A stretch of 64,000 nt of DNA from Candidatus Poseidoniaceae archaeon (GCA_949372875.1 CASIAW010000009.1:1-64000), one strand, 5' to 3'; counted from the first letter of the stretch, positions 42,001-51,416 are shown. A program made the numbers and translations. The notes: generated by a model not told the origin, from the letters alone.

Positions 42001-43701
42001 TCAATTGGAGAACTCAGCACGGCCCCAACGTCGATCCATCAATTTCCACAACAATGCTGATGCGAAAATCAATCCTACCGATATAGCAATCATTCCCTTG
42101 TAGCCTTGTTCGACCATACCTTGGTCATACATTGTTGCAGTTGCTGCCAAACCATCTTGTGAGGCTCGTTCCCACCAATTTCCATACAGGGATACATCAC
42201 CTTGCGTGAAGGAAAGAAGGAATAAAAGGAGCAGAGGAATAACCGTTCCAATCCAAAACCAAATCATTATTGAAGCATCAAATATTGCTTTATTCGGCCT
42301 TAAGCCCATTAAGAACGCAGTTAGGGCAACAATGTAAATTGAATTCGCAAACATTACGATAATGCTTGTTGGTAGTGCTCCCCATTCATCCAGCCTCCAG
42401 GCCATGAGGACAATGAAAATGAGAGATATCCATGAAGTGGCGAGGAAGTAGACGACAACTTTTGCTCTGATTAATTGCGGAACTCGGAGTGGGAGGCCAT
42501 TCATGAATTCAGGAGAATCTAGTATTGTGAGCCATGAATAAAAATTGAAACCAAAAAAGCCGAGGAATGGAGCATATGAAAGCAAATTGATGGGGATTGG
42601 TGCTTCAGCAAAATCAACTAACCATGCCATTCCGAGTAAAACCAGAAGTGGAATCGCATACGATACGGTCATTTTTTTAATCGATCCTGAGCGAATTAAA
42701 TCTACAAATTCCTTTGCTACAATCAATCGAATTTCACCCTTGCCTAGGAATCCTAAGCGGTTGTAAATCGGTGTGAACAGTTCGGCTCTTTCTACGACAG
42801 ATACATCAAAATCATCGATGATTAATGCCGAGGCTAAGAGCCCGATTCCTAGGCTTGCCAACAATGCCATGGCAGTTCCTAGGACATTCTGAGAACTTTG
42901 AACACCCAACCCCCAGAGCATTGTACCAATGTCAAATTTACCAAGACCAATCGTTATGCCGAGCGCCACTATGAGCACGGGTCCAACAATCGTATACGGT
43001 CTGCCACGCATCCACAATGCGGAAGCAAGGAAAGCAATTGAGAGGCCCTGTGCTAATGTAATAATCATTGCCAACCATGTCCAGGGTAGGCTAGCCCACT
43101 CAAGTGGTGTCGATATGCCAGCGATTGATTCGAGTAAGATTCCAACTGCCATTCCTGCAACGACTGGAGAGAGGATAAGCATGACATAGAAGCATAAATC
43201 CTTGGCAAAATATGCGAAATGGGCCACGGAATTAGGGAGTGGCTGAAGTGCTGGAGCAGCTAAAAGATAATTTTTCGTTCCTGCCCGGTGCACGATGGCA
43301 TCATGGCCCATGAATGCAAAAGTGCCCATTCCCAAACTGAACATCAAAAGTGGCAGATGAAGTGCAAATCGTAACTCTTGCCAAGTGAAGGTTTTGGAAT
43401 CAATATCTGCGACTTGGGCGGATGAATCTCCAACAAGAAATTGAAGGCCGATAGTTGTTATCGCAGTCACCAAAGTAAGAAGTAATGGAAAGAGTACCAT
43501 TTGACGTTTCTTGGCGAATTCCATACTCTTTCGCCCTTCCTCTTTGAACATCACTCGAAACGTGGCAGAAAATGCACCCCACCCCCGTAAAGGCTCGTGT
43601 AATTTTTGGTCGTGAGCACTGGTTCCCATCGTGGTAAGTACGGTCGACTTTTCGTCGACTACCTCGTCCCAATCGCGAGAAACAACGCTCACACCTGACA
43701 C
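42001..43701 (-). CDS. ABC-2-type transporter permease
   Basis: 566 residues with about twelve hydrophobic segments in two halves, matching large archaeal ABC-2 exporters. A soluble N-terminal stretch of about 60 residues includes VFKEEGRKSMEFAKKRQ, a coupling-helix-like region. It starts 2 bp after the stop of the ABC ATPase gene, so both make one exporter. The substrate is unknown; lipids, polysaccharides or drugs are typical for the class. Confidence 0.85.
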   Translation of the reverse strand: MSGVSVVSRDWDEVVDEKSTVLTTMGTSAHDQKLHEPLRGWGAFSATFRVMFKEEGRKSMEFAKKRQMVLFPLLLTLVTAITTIGLQFLVGDSSAQVADIDSKTFTWQELRFALHLPLLMFSLGMGTFAFMGHDAIVHRAGTKNYLLAAPALQPLPNSVAHFAYFAKDLCFYVMLILSPVVAGMAVGILLESIAGISTPLEWASLPWTWLAMIITLAQGLSIAFLASALWMRGRPYTIVGPVLIVALGITIGLGKFDIGTMLWGLGVQSSQNVLGTAMALLASLGIGLLASALIIDDFDVSVVERAELFTPIYNRLGFLGKGEIRLIVAKEFVDLIRSGSIKKMTVSYAIPLLVLLGMAWLVDFAEAPIPINLLSYAPFLGFFGFNFYSWLTILDSPEFMNGLPLRVPQLIRAKVVVYFLATSWISLIFIVLMAWRLDEWGALPTSIIVMFANSIYIVALTAFLMGLRPNKAIFDASIMIWFWIGTVIPLLLLFLLSFTQGDVSLYGNWWERASQDGLAATATMYDQGMVEQGYKGMIAISVGLIFASALLWKLMDRRWGRAEFSN

Positions 43702-43703
43702 GC

Positions 43704-44540
43704 TTACTCCTCCTCAGCATCCTTGTCTTTGACACCTTCATTGCTTAGGCGTTCTACGTCTTCTATCGAACGTCCAACCAGTCGGATGAAGACATCTTCC
43801 AATGTTTCGTCATCAGACTTTTTGAGTCCCTTTACAGTTCCCGCAGCCAGCACTTTACCGTTGTTGATTATTGCCATTCGATTGCACATACGCTCTGCCA
43901 TTTCCAATACGTGAGAGCAGAGGAAAATAGTTCCGCCATTCTTTACGTGTTCAAGGAGCCATTGGCGGCATTTTCGTTGATATATCGGGTCAAGGTTAGC
44001 AAATGGTTCGTCCAAGAAAAGTAATTTTGGTTTGTGAATGAAAGCAGCAGCAAGCATGACTTTTTGACGCTGCCCTTTTGATAGATCTTTACACATTGTG
44101 TCGCGCTTTTCTTCTAATCCAAACCATTCAATCCAATGTTCGACTTTTTCATGTATTTCTTCTACAGTGCGTAATTTCGCTACAAATTCAAGAAATTCAT
44201 AGGGTGTGAGAAAAGAGGGTGGAGATTCAGATTCAGGGACAATACCAATGTTTGCCTTTACTTTCTGAGGATTGGTTACAGCATCGACTCCAAGTACTTC
44301 GATTCGTCCTTTACTCGGCCTCAATTGGCCTGTCAGGAGTTTGATGAATGTGGATTTACCAGCCCCGTTTGGCCCAAAAACTCCAAAAAACTCACCTGAA
44401 TGAACTTCCACATTCAAGGGATGTAGCGCGATAAAGTCGCCATATTTCTTTGCCATATCTTCTGCCTTCACCAGCGCTGGAACTGATTCAACCATAGCGT
44501 TACGAAACCGTCGTGGTCTTTGAGTTCTTGGTTTCTTCAT
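43704..44540 (-). CDS. ABC transporter ATPase subunit
   Basis: 278 residues. FGPNGAGKSTFIKLLTGQ (Walker A), LSKGQRQKVMLAAAFIHKPK (signature), LLFLDEPFANLDP (Walker B) and CSHVLEMAERMC (switch histidine) are intact. It pairs with the permease 2 bp downstream. The ATG at 44540 adds a basic N-terminal stretch; ATG 44495 is an alternative, and neither has a clear ribosome-binding site. Divergent from an enoyl-CoA hydratase gene, with 54 bp between starts. Confidence 0.93.
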   Translation of the reverse strand: MKKPRTQRPRRFRNAMVESVPALVKAEDMAKKYGDFIALHPLNVEVHSGEFFGVFGPNGAGKSTFIKLLTGQLRPSKGRIEVLGVDAVTNPQKVKANIGIVPESESPPSFLTPYEFLEFVAKLRTVEEIHEKVEHWIEWFGLEEKRDTMCKDLSKGQRQKVMLAAAFIHKPKLLFLDEPFANLDPIYQRKCRQWLLEHVKNGGTIFLCSHVLEMAERMCNRMAIINNGKVLAAGTVKGLKKSDDETLEDVFIRLVGRSIEDVERLSNEGVKDKDAEEE

Positions 44541-44594
44541 TCAGAGACAGGGTTTCGGCTCGGTCGGTGAAATGATGAACTGAAACCCTCTGGG

Positions 44595-45443
44595 ATGAAC
44601 ATGGACGCGCCACAGAGTAATGTACTTTTGATTGAAGAAATCCCCGCCAGTGAACATGAAGATATGGGTACTGTAGCACTCATTACGATGAATCGCCCGG
44701 ATAAACTCAATGCCCTCAATGCCGATGTCATGACGAGTTTGAAAGCAATGGTGGCTTGGGTAGAAGCAACTGACCGAGTCCGTGTTGTTGTGCTCACTGG
44801 AGCCCAACCCAATGAGCCTCCGGAGGGGAAAAGGGCCAAACCTAACGCCTTTGTTGCAGGTGCTGATATTACTGAATTTGTCGGGAAAAAGAGTGATGAT
44901 ATCCGTGTCATGTTCGCTAACAATGCTGTTGAAGCACTGTGGAATTTGAGTAAGCCAACCATTGCCATGGTCGATGGTTTTGCTCTTGGTGGTGGATGTG
45001 AAGTCGCTTGTTCGTGCGACCTTCGTATTGCAAGTAAGCGATCTCGGTTTGGCACACCGGAAATCAATCTCGGTTTGATTCCAGGATATGGGGCTACCCA
45101 GCGTTTAGTGCGCCTCATTGGTTATGGCAAAACGATGGAGATGATCATGACTGGTGAAATGATATCGGCAGAAGACGCTTCCCGAATCGGTTTGGTAAAT
45201 CACGTTTGTTCAAGTGAAGAACTTCGTGAATATACGCTTGACATGGCTCGCCTCATTGCAAGTAAATCTTCGAATACATTACGAGTAGGAAAACAGACTA
45301 TCCGAGCAGCACTTGATGTCGGCTTAACTGAAGGAGTGGCTGTTGAAGCAGAAGCATTTGCAAGTTTATTTGACTCAAAAGACAAAGAAATTGGTGTTCA
45401 TGCTTTCTTGAACCGAGAAACTCCAAAGTGGGAACATAAGTAA
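44595..45443 (+). CDS. Enoyl-CoA hydratase/isomerase family protein
   Basis: 282 residues, crotonase fold. AFVAGADITEFVGKK and DGFALGGGCEVACSCDLRIA are oxyanion-hole segments; GTPEINLGLIPGYGATQRLV supplies the catalytic glutamate, and the usual crotonase C-terminus follows. This is the third such paralogue in the window; it has the canonical PEINLGLIPGYG form of short-chain enoyl-CoA hydratases. The alternative ATG at 44601 is also possible. It stands alone on the plus strand. Confidence 0.92.
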   Translation: MNMDAPQSNVLLIEEIPASEHEDMGTVALITMNRPDKLNALNADVMTSLKAMVAWVEATDRVRVVVLTGAQPNEPPEGKRAKPNAFVAGADITEFVGKKSDDIRVMFANNAVEALWNLSKPTIAMVDGFALGGGCEVACSCDLRIASKRSRFGTPEINLGLIPGYGATQRLVRLIGYGKTMEMIMTGEMISAEDASRIGLVNHVCSSEELREYTLDMARLIASKSSNTLRVGKQTIRAALDVGLTEGVAVEAEAFASLFDSKDKEIGVHAFLNRETPKWEHK

Positions 45444-45515
45444 TGTTGCTTTCGCTCAATGAATAAAGCGAAGTCAGGTTCTCCTGAAGGGGAAATGGCG
45501 TCAGCAACCTATGAT

Positions 45516-45911
45516 TCACAGGTTTCTGTAACCGTTTTCGCGTGCAAAGTCGCGAAAGTGGGTCATGTGTACCGCATGTGTACGTACAAAGGAGCGAGGA
45601 ATGACACCTTCCCAGCGTCCGAGTTCATTGTTCCACACACGGTCACACACCGTTGCTTGCAATACCTTGAGCAAGCGCTTGTTAGTGGCCGTTCTAGCAG
45701 TATCAGATGAACAACAAGGCCCATCATGAGGTCGTCCGTCACGTTCAGCACGTTGCTTTAACTTAGCAGCAACCCATGCGAGGCGAACTTCTTCTGCCTG
45801 AGGGTTGTTTGCTGTTGCCGGCCCTTGGTGAGTTCTTCGACCACCAACTTGGCGTCCAGTTCGTCGGTCCTTGCCGTTATGGAACGGCTTGATGTTTCGG
45901 TTTCTTTTCAT
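45516..45911 (-). CDS. Small basic protein of unknown function
   Basis: About 131 residues, not recognised. Its N-terminal 40 residues are lysine/arginine-, asparagine- and glycine-rich (MKRNRNIKPFHNGKDRRTGR), as in RNA- or DNA-binding or ribosome-associated proteins; the C-terminus has two cysteines, CC, and several histidines. CTGGAG lies before the ATG at 45911, and TATTAAAT around 45975-45982 could be its TATA box. The two predicted features together support it as a real gene. Confidence 0.55.
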   Translation of the reverse strand: MKRNRNIKPFHNGKDRRTGRQVGGRRTHQGPATANNPQAEEVRLAWVAAKLKQRAERDGRPHDGPCCSSDTARTATNKRLLKVLQATVCDRVWNNELGRWEGVIPRSFVRTHAVHMTHFRDFARENGYRNL

Positions 45912-46105
45912 GATATTTTCTCCAGTTTGTATGGCGTCGCCAAAGCTAAGCCGTTTCAAACATCTTAATTGGAGATTTAATACGTCATGATTTCACTTTT
46001 TCCTGTCTATCGGGGCCTGCCGTAGCATCCCCGACTCAACGAAAATACATGTTGTCGACAGTATATAAAACGGGCGAAGGCTTGCCCAAAAAAGCTTGAT
46101 TTGGG

Positions 46106-46837
46106 TTAGAAACCGATAATAATCTTCCAAGCAATTGCAAATATGGCGATGTCAGCACAGGCATGAGCAACCCACGCAATCCAGATGCTTCGATATTCCA
46201 AATACAGCCATGAGAATATGGTTCCACCTATGAAGACCCCTAAGGATGCGATTACTGCACCTATTGGGTCTAAGAAATAGATGAGTGCAATGCTATGATG
46301 GAGTGTAAAAACTGCTGATGAAAGGAAGGCTGAACGCCACTTTCCACCGACAAGTTGTTCGATCTTCGAGGTGATAAACCAGCGGAACACATATTCTTCC
46401 AAAACAGAATTAATAAAAACCCAAAACACAATTGCTGCTGCGAGCTTCCAAGGTACCGTCAATCCCACGGGGTCCAGAATTGCTTTCAGAGCATCGGGTT
46501 GTAGCATTTGTTCTCCGAGGAGGAAATAGGCGAGCCAAATGACAAGAATCATCCCAACCCCAAGTGTTAGAGACATGCCCCATCCTCCTTTTTCGACGGG
46601 GGACCAAGAGAACTCTTGTTGTTCCATTCGCAGATGCCAGAAGGCAGGCAATCCAAAAACCCAAATTTTTGTGAAAACGAAGACGATGACTGCTAAAACT
46701 CCAGCTTGGAAAACGAATCCTGTGGTGACCGATATGCTTGGTGCTATGCTAACAAGTATGAGCCCCAACAGAGCGAGATTACGTTTTGAAACTTGATTGG
46801 ATGACTGCTCGAACACCTCATCAGTCATAGAAAACAT
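46106..46837 (-). CDS. CPBP-family intramembrane metalloprotease
   Basis: 243 residues with at least six hydrophobic segments. The three CPBP/CAAX protease motifs are present: EEYVFRWFI (EExxxR), FTLHHSIALI (FxxxH) and WVAHACADI. Such proteins cut in the membrane or act as scaffolds; target not known. ATG at 46828 is an alternative start. It lies on its own, 47 bp downstream of the next gene's stop. Confidence 0.88.
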   Translation of the reverse strand: MFSMTDEVFEQSSNQVSKRNLALLGLILVSIAPSISVTTGFVFQAGVLAVIVFVFTKIWVFGLPAFWHLRMEQQEFSWSPVEKGGWGMSLTLGVGMILVIWLAYFLLGEQMLQPDALKAILDPVGLTVPWKLAAAIVFWVFINSVLEEYVFRWFITSKIEQLVGGKWRSAFLSSAVFTLHHSIALIYFLDPIGAVIASLGVFIGGTIFSWLYLEYRSIWIAWVAHACADIAIFAIAWKIIIGF

Positions 46838-46884
46838 TTGTCACTAACAGGCGACACTCTTCAATGTTGACACGTTTTTCTGCG

Positions 46885-47811
46885 TCAATCTTCCATTTCT
46901 TCTTTCATCAGCGCCAAAGCGTCACTTGCTGATGGAACGATTGGCGGGAGGGCGAGTGGCGAACCATCAATTCCAACAAGTGGAGGGAGTGGATTACCAT
47001 CTGGGCCAAGGAGTTGAGGCAATTCTGGCTCTTTCCGACTCTGAACCTTTTCAAAACCATCATCAAGAGCAGTTCGAAGTTTGAGGATTCGAGTGTCGTC
47101 GATTCGAATAAATGTGGCTCCGTATATGTGGCCCGTTTCTGGATGCTCGGGTGAAACCATGACCGATTGACCATGGCCAGGTGTTTGCAGGAGTGAGACG
47201 AGGTCTTCACCAGCGGTCTGCTCCTCCCATAGACGAGCAGTTGAAGCCCGAATGTCAGCAAGTTGTCCACGGCGACGTAATTCAATTTTCTGCCGAATTT
47301 GGTCATGTTTGATTCTTCGATTACTAATAGAAGATTCAATATCTGCATTTTCAACAGATTCCGGACTTACTTCGACAACAAACTCATCTGCGACGTGGAT
47401 GTCTTCCATTTCCAAAGTGACTTCCACCACTTCTTCAGTATTGGTTTCGTTTTCTGTCGTTTCAGCTAACAGTAATTCTTGTCTTTTGGATTCAGCAGCT
47501 TGCATTTTAGCAAGTTTACGTTCGCGTAATGTTGCCCCATCTAATTCATCTTCCGTCACAGGCTGTGGGATATCTCTCTCACTTTCAGTCGCTTCTTCTT
47601 TGGATTCAACAGCTGGGGTTGGGGTGAGAGTAGCGTGTTGGCTACGAGCGACAGGTTTTGATGAACCCATCATGATCCAAGCGAACGAGAATACAAGGAT
47701 TATTGCAATACTCATCCATTTTTCAGAATCGTTGAGTTCACCTGCCTTCAGGAGGTAATACCCTGCTACAGCGAGAGCACAGAGTCCAGTAACCGTACGC
47801 GCGATTCCCAT
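46885..47811 (-). CDS. Unknown protein with two N-terminal membrane helices
   Basis: About 308 residues. Two hydrophobic helices near residues 5-20 and 33-48 form a hairpin; the rest is cytoplasmic-like or extracellular, with an acidic, low-complexity stretch (about 60-160) and a helical region rich in basic residues (IRQKIELRRRGQLADIRAST). The C-terminal part is glycine/proline-rich with repeated GPDGNPLPPL and GIDGSPLALPP, which suggests a calcium- or collagen-like linker. Not assigned to a family. Confidence 0.65.
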   Translation of the reverse strand: MGIARTVTGLCALAVAGYYLLKAGELNDSEKWMSIAIILVFSFAWIMMGSSKPVARSQHATLTPTPAVESKEEATESERDIPQPVTEDELDGATLRERKLAKMQAAESKRQELLLAETTENETNTEEVVEVTLEMEDIHVADEFVVEVSPESVENADIESSISNRRIKHDQIRQKIELRRRGQLADIRASTARLWEEQTAGEDLVSLLQTPGHGQSVMVSPEHPETGHIYGATFIRIDDTRILKLRTALDDGFEKVQSRKEPELPQLLGPDGNPLPPLVGIDGSPLALPPIVPSASDALALMKEEMED

Positions 47812-47844
47812 GTCCCTCACACCACTCCAATTGGTTTTAACTTA

Positions 47845-48510
47845 TCATGCTGATGGCAGTTGTCTTAGTAAGTCATTCAGTGCTCGACTGCGGTGACTGT
47901 AGGCCTGCTTTTCCTCAATTGAAAGTACACCGAAGGTTTTGCCATGAGCGCTTTTCTCACCGTATGTGCCCGGTGGTAAAGGCTCCCCAAAAGCATCCAG
48001 ATCGTTTGGAGTAAAAACAGGGTCAAATCCGAATCCTTCATCTCCACTGTTTTCAAGCGCAATCCACCCCGGACATTTACCGTTTCCGTAAATGATTTTT
48101 CCGTTCATCCACATTGCAGCTACGGCTTGAAATTGTGCCGAACGCAGTTGTGCGCATTGGATGGTATCTTCACTCTGCAGATGGTCAAGAAGGCGAAGAA
48201 TGCCATTACAGCCTATTGTATCCAATACATAGGATGAGTAGACACCAGGGAATCCATTGAGTGCATCAACAAATAAACCAGCATCTTCGACCATGACCAT
48301 ATCTTCAGAATGTTCGCCATCTGGAAGATGGAGTAAGGCTTGTGCGATTTTCGACTGAGCAACTTCTTCTAAAGAGTCCACTTGAGGCTCTACAATTTCG
48401 CCCTCTGCAACGATTAATTGTCGGACCTCATAGCCCAAAGGTTGGAGATGATGTGTTGCTTCTTTCAGTTTTCCAGAGTTGCCCGTAAGGAACCAAATAG
48501 TGCGCGTCAT
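47845..48510 (-). CDS. rdgB: RdgB/HAM1-type XTP/dITP diphosphatase
   Basis: 221 residues. FLTGNSGKLKEATHHL, VEDAGLFVDALNGFPGVYSS and the C-terminal SHRSRAL are the conserved motifs of inosine triphosphate pyrophosphatases (RdgB/HAM1), which hydrolyse non-canonical purine nucleotides to keep them out of DNA. The acidic FGFDPVFTP element is present. It is alone on the minus strand and divergent from crcB, with about 104 bp between the start codons. Confidence 0.93.
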   Translation of the reverse strand: MTRTIWFLTGNSGKLKEATHHLQPLGYEVRQLIVAEGEIVEPQVDSLEEVAQSKIAQALLHLPDGEHSEDMVMVEDAGLFVDALNGFPGVYSSYVLDTIGCNGILRLLDHLQSEDTIQCAQLRSAQFQAVAAMWMNGKIIYGNGKCPGWIALENSGDEGFGFDPVFTPNDLDAFGEPLPPGTYGEKSAHGKTFGVLSIEEKQAYSHRSRALNDLLRQLPSA

Positions 48511-48538
48511 GAATCACGCTACCGGTTTTGCATATTGA

Positions 48539-48613
48539 GGTGATGGGCAAAAACGCTCGTAAAAGCACTCTTTGCAAGCGAGCATTGAAAGACCATCATT
48601 ATGAGCCAGTGAC
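48539..48613 (+). promoter_or_regulatory. Structured leader region upstream of crcB
   Basis: GGTGATGG (48539-48546) can pair with CCATCATT (48593-48600), closing an inner hairpin GCTCG (48555-48559)/CGAGC (48579-48583). The set lies directly upstream of the fluoride channel gene. I could not confirm a match to the known crcB (fluoride) riboswitch, so this is only a possible regulatory RNA. Confidence 0.3.
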
Positions 48614-48985
48614 ATGTTACAGCAACTTGGTATTGTCGCTCTGGGAGGTGCTATTGGGGCTGTATTGCGTTACGGTTTAGGGGAATGGGTGACGAACGAT
48701 TCTTTTCCGTATGCTACCCTTTCCGTAAATCTCATCGGTTCCTTTTTGTTGGGAGTCCTCGCAGTTGGATTAGCTCAAAACTTGCTTTCCGCTAATATGG
48801 CATTATTACTTGGAACAGGGGTTCTCGGTGCATTTACGACGATGTCTACCTTTTCCGTAGAAACAGTCGAAATGTTTGACCAAGGTCAAGGGAGTTCTGC
48901 AATGCTGTATATCGCTTTAACGATGGTTCTCGGACCTCTCCTTGCCCTGCTTGGATGGAAACTCGGAGAAACAATTTTTGTATAA
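48614..48985 (+). CDS. crcB: CrcB/Fluc fluoride channel
   Basis: 123 residues with four helices. GGAIGAVLRYGLGEWV, TLSVNLIGSFLLGVL and GVLGAFTTMSTFSVETV are the conserved Fluc fluoride-channel motifs (the polar track NxxGS and TTFSTF-type stretch). It forms an inverted homodimer and lowers cytoplasmic fluoride. It sits divergent from rdgB; its leader may be structured. Confidence 0.93.
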   Translation: MLQQLGIVALGGAIGAVLRYGLGEWVTNDSFPYATLSVNLIGSFLLGVLAVGLAQNLLSANMALLLGTGVLGAFTTMSTFSVETVEMFDQGQGSSAMLYIALTMVLGPLLALLGWKLGETIFV

Positions 48986-49072
48986 GTGGATGCCTTTATG
49001 TAGGGCCTCTTTCTTCATGCTATTCAAGGGACACAGAGGAATATTTTTTCGTTTGCCCTAAGAGTTGAGTAA

Positions 49073-49492
49073 ATGCCAGAACACAATTTAATTAAAATTT
49101 TGAATGAAGCACTTGGATGGGAATTACGCGCAACCAACATGTATGCGCATTATGCTGCCAATATACGAGGGATTCACCGACTTCAACTCTCTCCAATGTT
49201 CACGGAAGAAGCGACAGAATCTACCATGCATGCGGATATTGTTCGAAAAGCAATTGTAAAACTCGGAGGCATTCCAGTAACAGAACGAAACCCGCATGTA
49301 ATTATTCATACCACTCAGTATGATGAAATGTTGATTCACTCACTTGAAACTGAAACCAAAGCAGCTGCAGTTTATGCTGAAATTATGATAGAGATAGAAT
49401 CGATAGGCGACCAAGACTTGTATGATGCAATCGAACAGATTTATCTCGCTGAAGTGAGAAGCCTGGAAGAATTGCGACTCCTTATGGAATAA
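49073..49492 (+). CDS. Ferritin-like protein
   Basis: 139 residues with a four-helix-bundle pattern. Iron-ligand-like residues appear in NEALGWELRATNMYAHYAA, FTEEATESTMHADIV (E-x-x-x-x-H) and LETETKAAAVYAEI, matching ferritin/bacterioferritin-like or Dps-related proteins. It may store or detoxify iron. A purine-rich region (TGAGTAA) is before the ATG. Its end abuts the convergent bud32 stop. Confidence 0.85.
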   Translation: MPEHNLIKILNEALGWELRATNMYAHYAANIRGIHRLQLSPMFTEEATESTMHADIVRKAIVKLGGIPVTERNPHVIIHTTQYDEMLIHSLETETKAAAVYAEIMIEIESIGDQDLYDAIEQIYLAEVRSLEELRLLME

Positions 49493-50176
49493 TCATCCGT
49501 GATATCGAACACGTGACCGAACTTCCTCCAGTCGTTTGAGAACACTGGAGGCTGTTGGAACCGCCCCCCCTGATTGTTCCGGTGGCGCACCCAAACGTTC
49601 CTCCTCGGAACTGTATCCTTCGAGTAGCACTTCGATAGCATGCGTATGCTCAGGATGTGAGGCTCCTAGGATTTCGTCGATGACATGGAGGTCAATTCCA
49701 AATCGTTCAATTTCATAATCGATAGCTGCAAGGCCGAAATCGATGAGAGATGGTTCAGCATTTTCATCGACAAGAATATTGTTGGTTGAGAGATCTCCAT
49801 GCGTTATTGCTTCACGGTGAAGTCGCCGAATTAAAGAGCCTGTATTACGCAATGCCATCCGAATGAAATCTTGAGAGAATTCCTTGTTTCGTAAGATTTC
49901 AATCAACGGCAATCCCGGCATTCGTTCAAGAATCATTCTCCCTGATTTAGGGTCTAAATCCCATACTGCTGGGACATTCAAGCCCCGCCTTTTGAGTCTG
50001 ATAAGAAGCCGTGACTCGCTCATCATTCGACGATATCCTAGCCTGATATCCAAGTCTGGATGGCGCCATTTTCGTGGACGGCGGAGTTTTCGGACAGCAT
50101 CTTGGCCCATCCATGTCCCAGCCCAAACCTCTGCTTCAGCACCTCGGTGCAATCGCTCTGTCGGAACAAAGGCCAT
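49493..50176 (-). CDS. bud32: KEOPS kinase Bud32
   Basis: 227 residues. HRGAEAEVW (nucleotide loop), the invariant lysine region AVRKLRRPRKWRHPDLD, GLNVPAVWDLDP, THGDLSTNNILVD (catalytic loop) and LIDFGLA (DFG) identify the Bud32/PRPK atypical kinase of the KEOPS complex, needed for threonylcarbamoyl-adenosine (t6A) modification of tRNA. In some archaea it is fused to Kae1; here it is separate, and Kae1 is not in this window. Confidence 0.93.
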   Translation of the reverse strand: MAFVPTERLHRGAEAEVWAGTWMGQDAVRKLRRPRKWRHPDLDIRLGYRRMMSESRLLIRLKRRGLNVPAVWDLDPKSGRMILERMPGLPLIEILRNKEFSQDFIRMALRNTGSLIRRLHREAITHGDLSTNNILVDENAEPSLIDFGLAAIDYEIERFGIDLHVIDEILGASHPEHTHAIEVLLEGYSSEEERLGAPPEQSGGAVPTASSVLKRLEEVRSRVRYHG

Positions 50177-50297
50177 GACAAGCCCTTTTGTTCCCCATTT
50201 ATCAACACTTCAGCAAAGGTTTGCTTCAAAAAGGAGAACATCGTGCCAGTGTTGAAGCAAGATGACAGTATCTCTACCAATGTGTTCCGTGGACTTC

Positions 50298-51416
50298 ATG
50301 GATACTTCACTTTCTCCAGAAGAACAAGCGATAGCGGACCGGATTGAAGAGTTACGTGAACAACTTGGAGACCAATTATTGATACTTGGTCATCACTATC
50401 AGCGAGACAGTATTGTCATGCATGCTGATTTCCTTGGAGATTCGTTCATGTTGAGCCAAATGGCAGCAGAATCGAAGGCAAAATACATCGTGTTTTGTGG
50501 TGTTCATTTCATGGCAGAATCCGCAGACATTCTCACAAATGATGACCAAGTTGTCGTTCTTCCAAACATGAGGGCAGGTTGTTCCATGGCTGACATGGCC
50601 ACACTGGTTGAGGTTGAATCCGCTTGGGATACGCTTCTACTTGAAGCCGGACTTGACGACCCTATTGACCGAGAAGACCCAACTGCTCTCGCATCTGACG
50701 GTGACAAATTTTTGGTCCCTGTGACCTACATGAACAGCAGTGCAGATTTGAAAGACTTTGTTGGACGTCACGGTGGAATTGTATGTACTTCAAGCAATGC
50801 TCAAGGTGTGCTGAACTGGGCATTTGAACGCGCAGGCAAGAACGGTGCAGTGCTGTTTTTCCCAGATCAACACCTCGGCCGAAATACAGGAAACGCCATG
50901 GGTATTTCTCTTGATTTAATGCCAACATGGACACCGGGGATTGGTGCAATGGGTGAATTGAAAGGCAGTCGTATCATTTTGTGGCATGGATTCTGTTCTG
51001 TCCATAAACGATTTACGAAAGCCCAAATTGATGATTTCCGAGTACGTCACACCGACGGGATTGTCGTCGTTCATCCAGAATGTCCTATTGAGACAGTTGA
51101 GGCGAGTGATGCCAATGGTTCAACACAATTTATTCGAAATTTTGTTGCCGAACAACCTTCAGGTTCTAAAATCGCTATTGGAACTGAAATTAACATGGTT
51201 GCCCGATTGGCAGATGAACATCCCGACAAATTGATTGAATGCTTAGATGAAGAAATTTGTCCTTGCTCGACGATGTATATGATTCACCCCGCTTATTTGA
51301 TGGATGTGCTCGAACGAATTATCGATGGAGAAAAACCAAATCAAATTCAAGTCCCTCCTTCTATTCAAGAAGGTTCTCTTTGGGCATTAGAACGAATGTT
51401 GAGTGTTAAGAAGTGA
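50298..51416 (+). CDS. nadA: Quinolinate synthase
   Basis: About 372 residues. NadA joins iminoaspartate and dihydroxyacetone phosphate to form quinolinate, using a 4Fe-4S cluster. Motifs: LILGHHYQRD, FCGVHFMAESADIL, VVLPNMRAGCSMADMA, LWHGFCSVHKRF and EEICPCSTMYMI carry the cluster cysteines. VHPECPIETVEASDANGST is the phosphate-binding loop region. The open frame begins at 50262; ATG 50298 gives the standard N-terminus. Convergent with the PAP2 gene, with no spacing. Confidence 0.95.
   Translation: MDTSLSPEEQAIADRIEELREQLGDQLLILGHHYQRDSIVMHADFLGDSFMLSQMAAESKAKYIVFCGVHFMAESADILTNDDQVVVLPNMRAGCSMADMATLVEVESAWDTLLLEAGLDDPIDREDPTALASDGDKFLVPVTYMNSSADLKDFVGRHGGIVCTSSNAQGVLNWAFERAGKNGAVLFFPDQHLGRNTGNAMGISLDLMPTWTPGIGAMGELKGSRIILWHGFCSVHKRFTKAQIDDFRVRHTDGIVVVHPECPIETVEASDANGSTQFIRNFVAEQPSGSKIAIGTEINMVARLADEHPDKLIECLDEEICPCSTMYMIHPAYLMDVLERIIDGEKPNQIQVPPSIQEGSLWALERMLSVKK

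Noticed and set aside
48539-48613. Known fluoride riboswitch
   Set aside because: The GGxGAUGG start is present but the expected pairing and pseudoknot partner CGCC are not; kept only as a weak structured leader.
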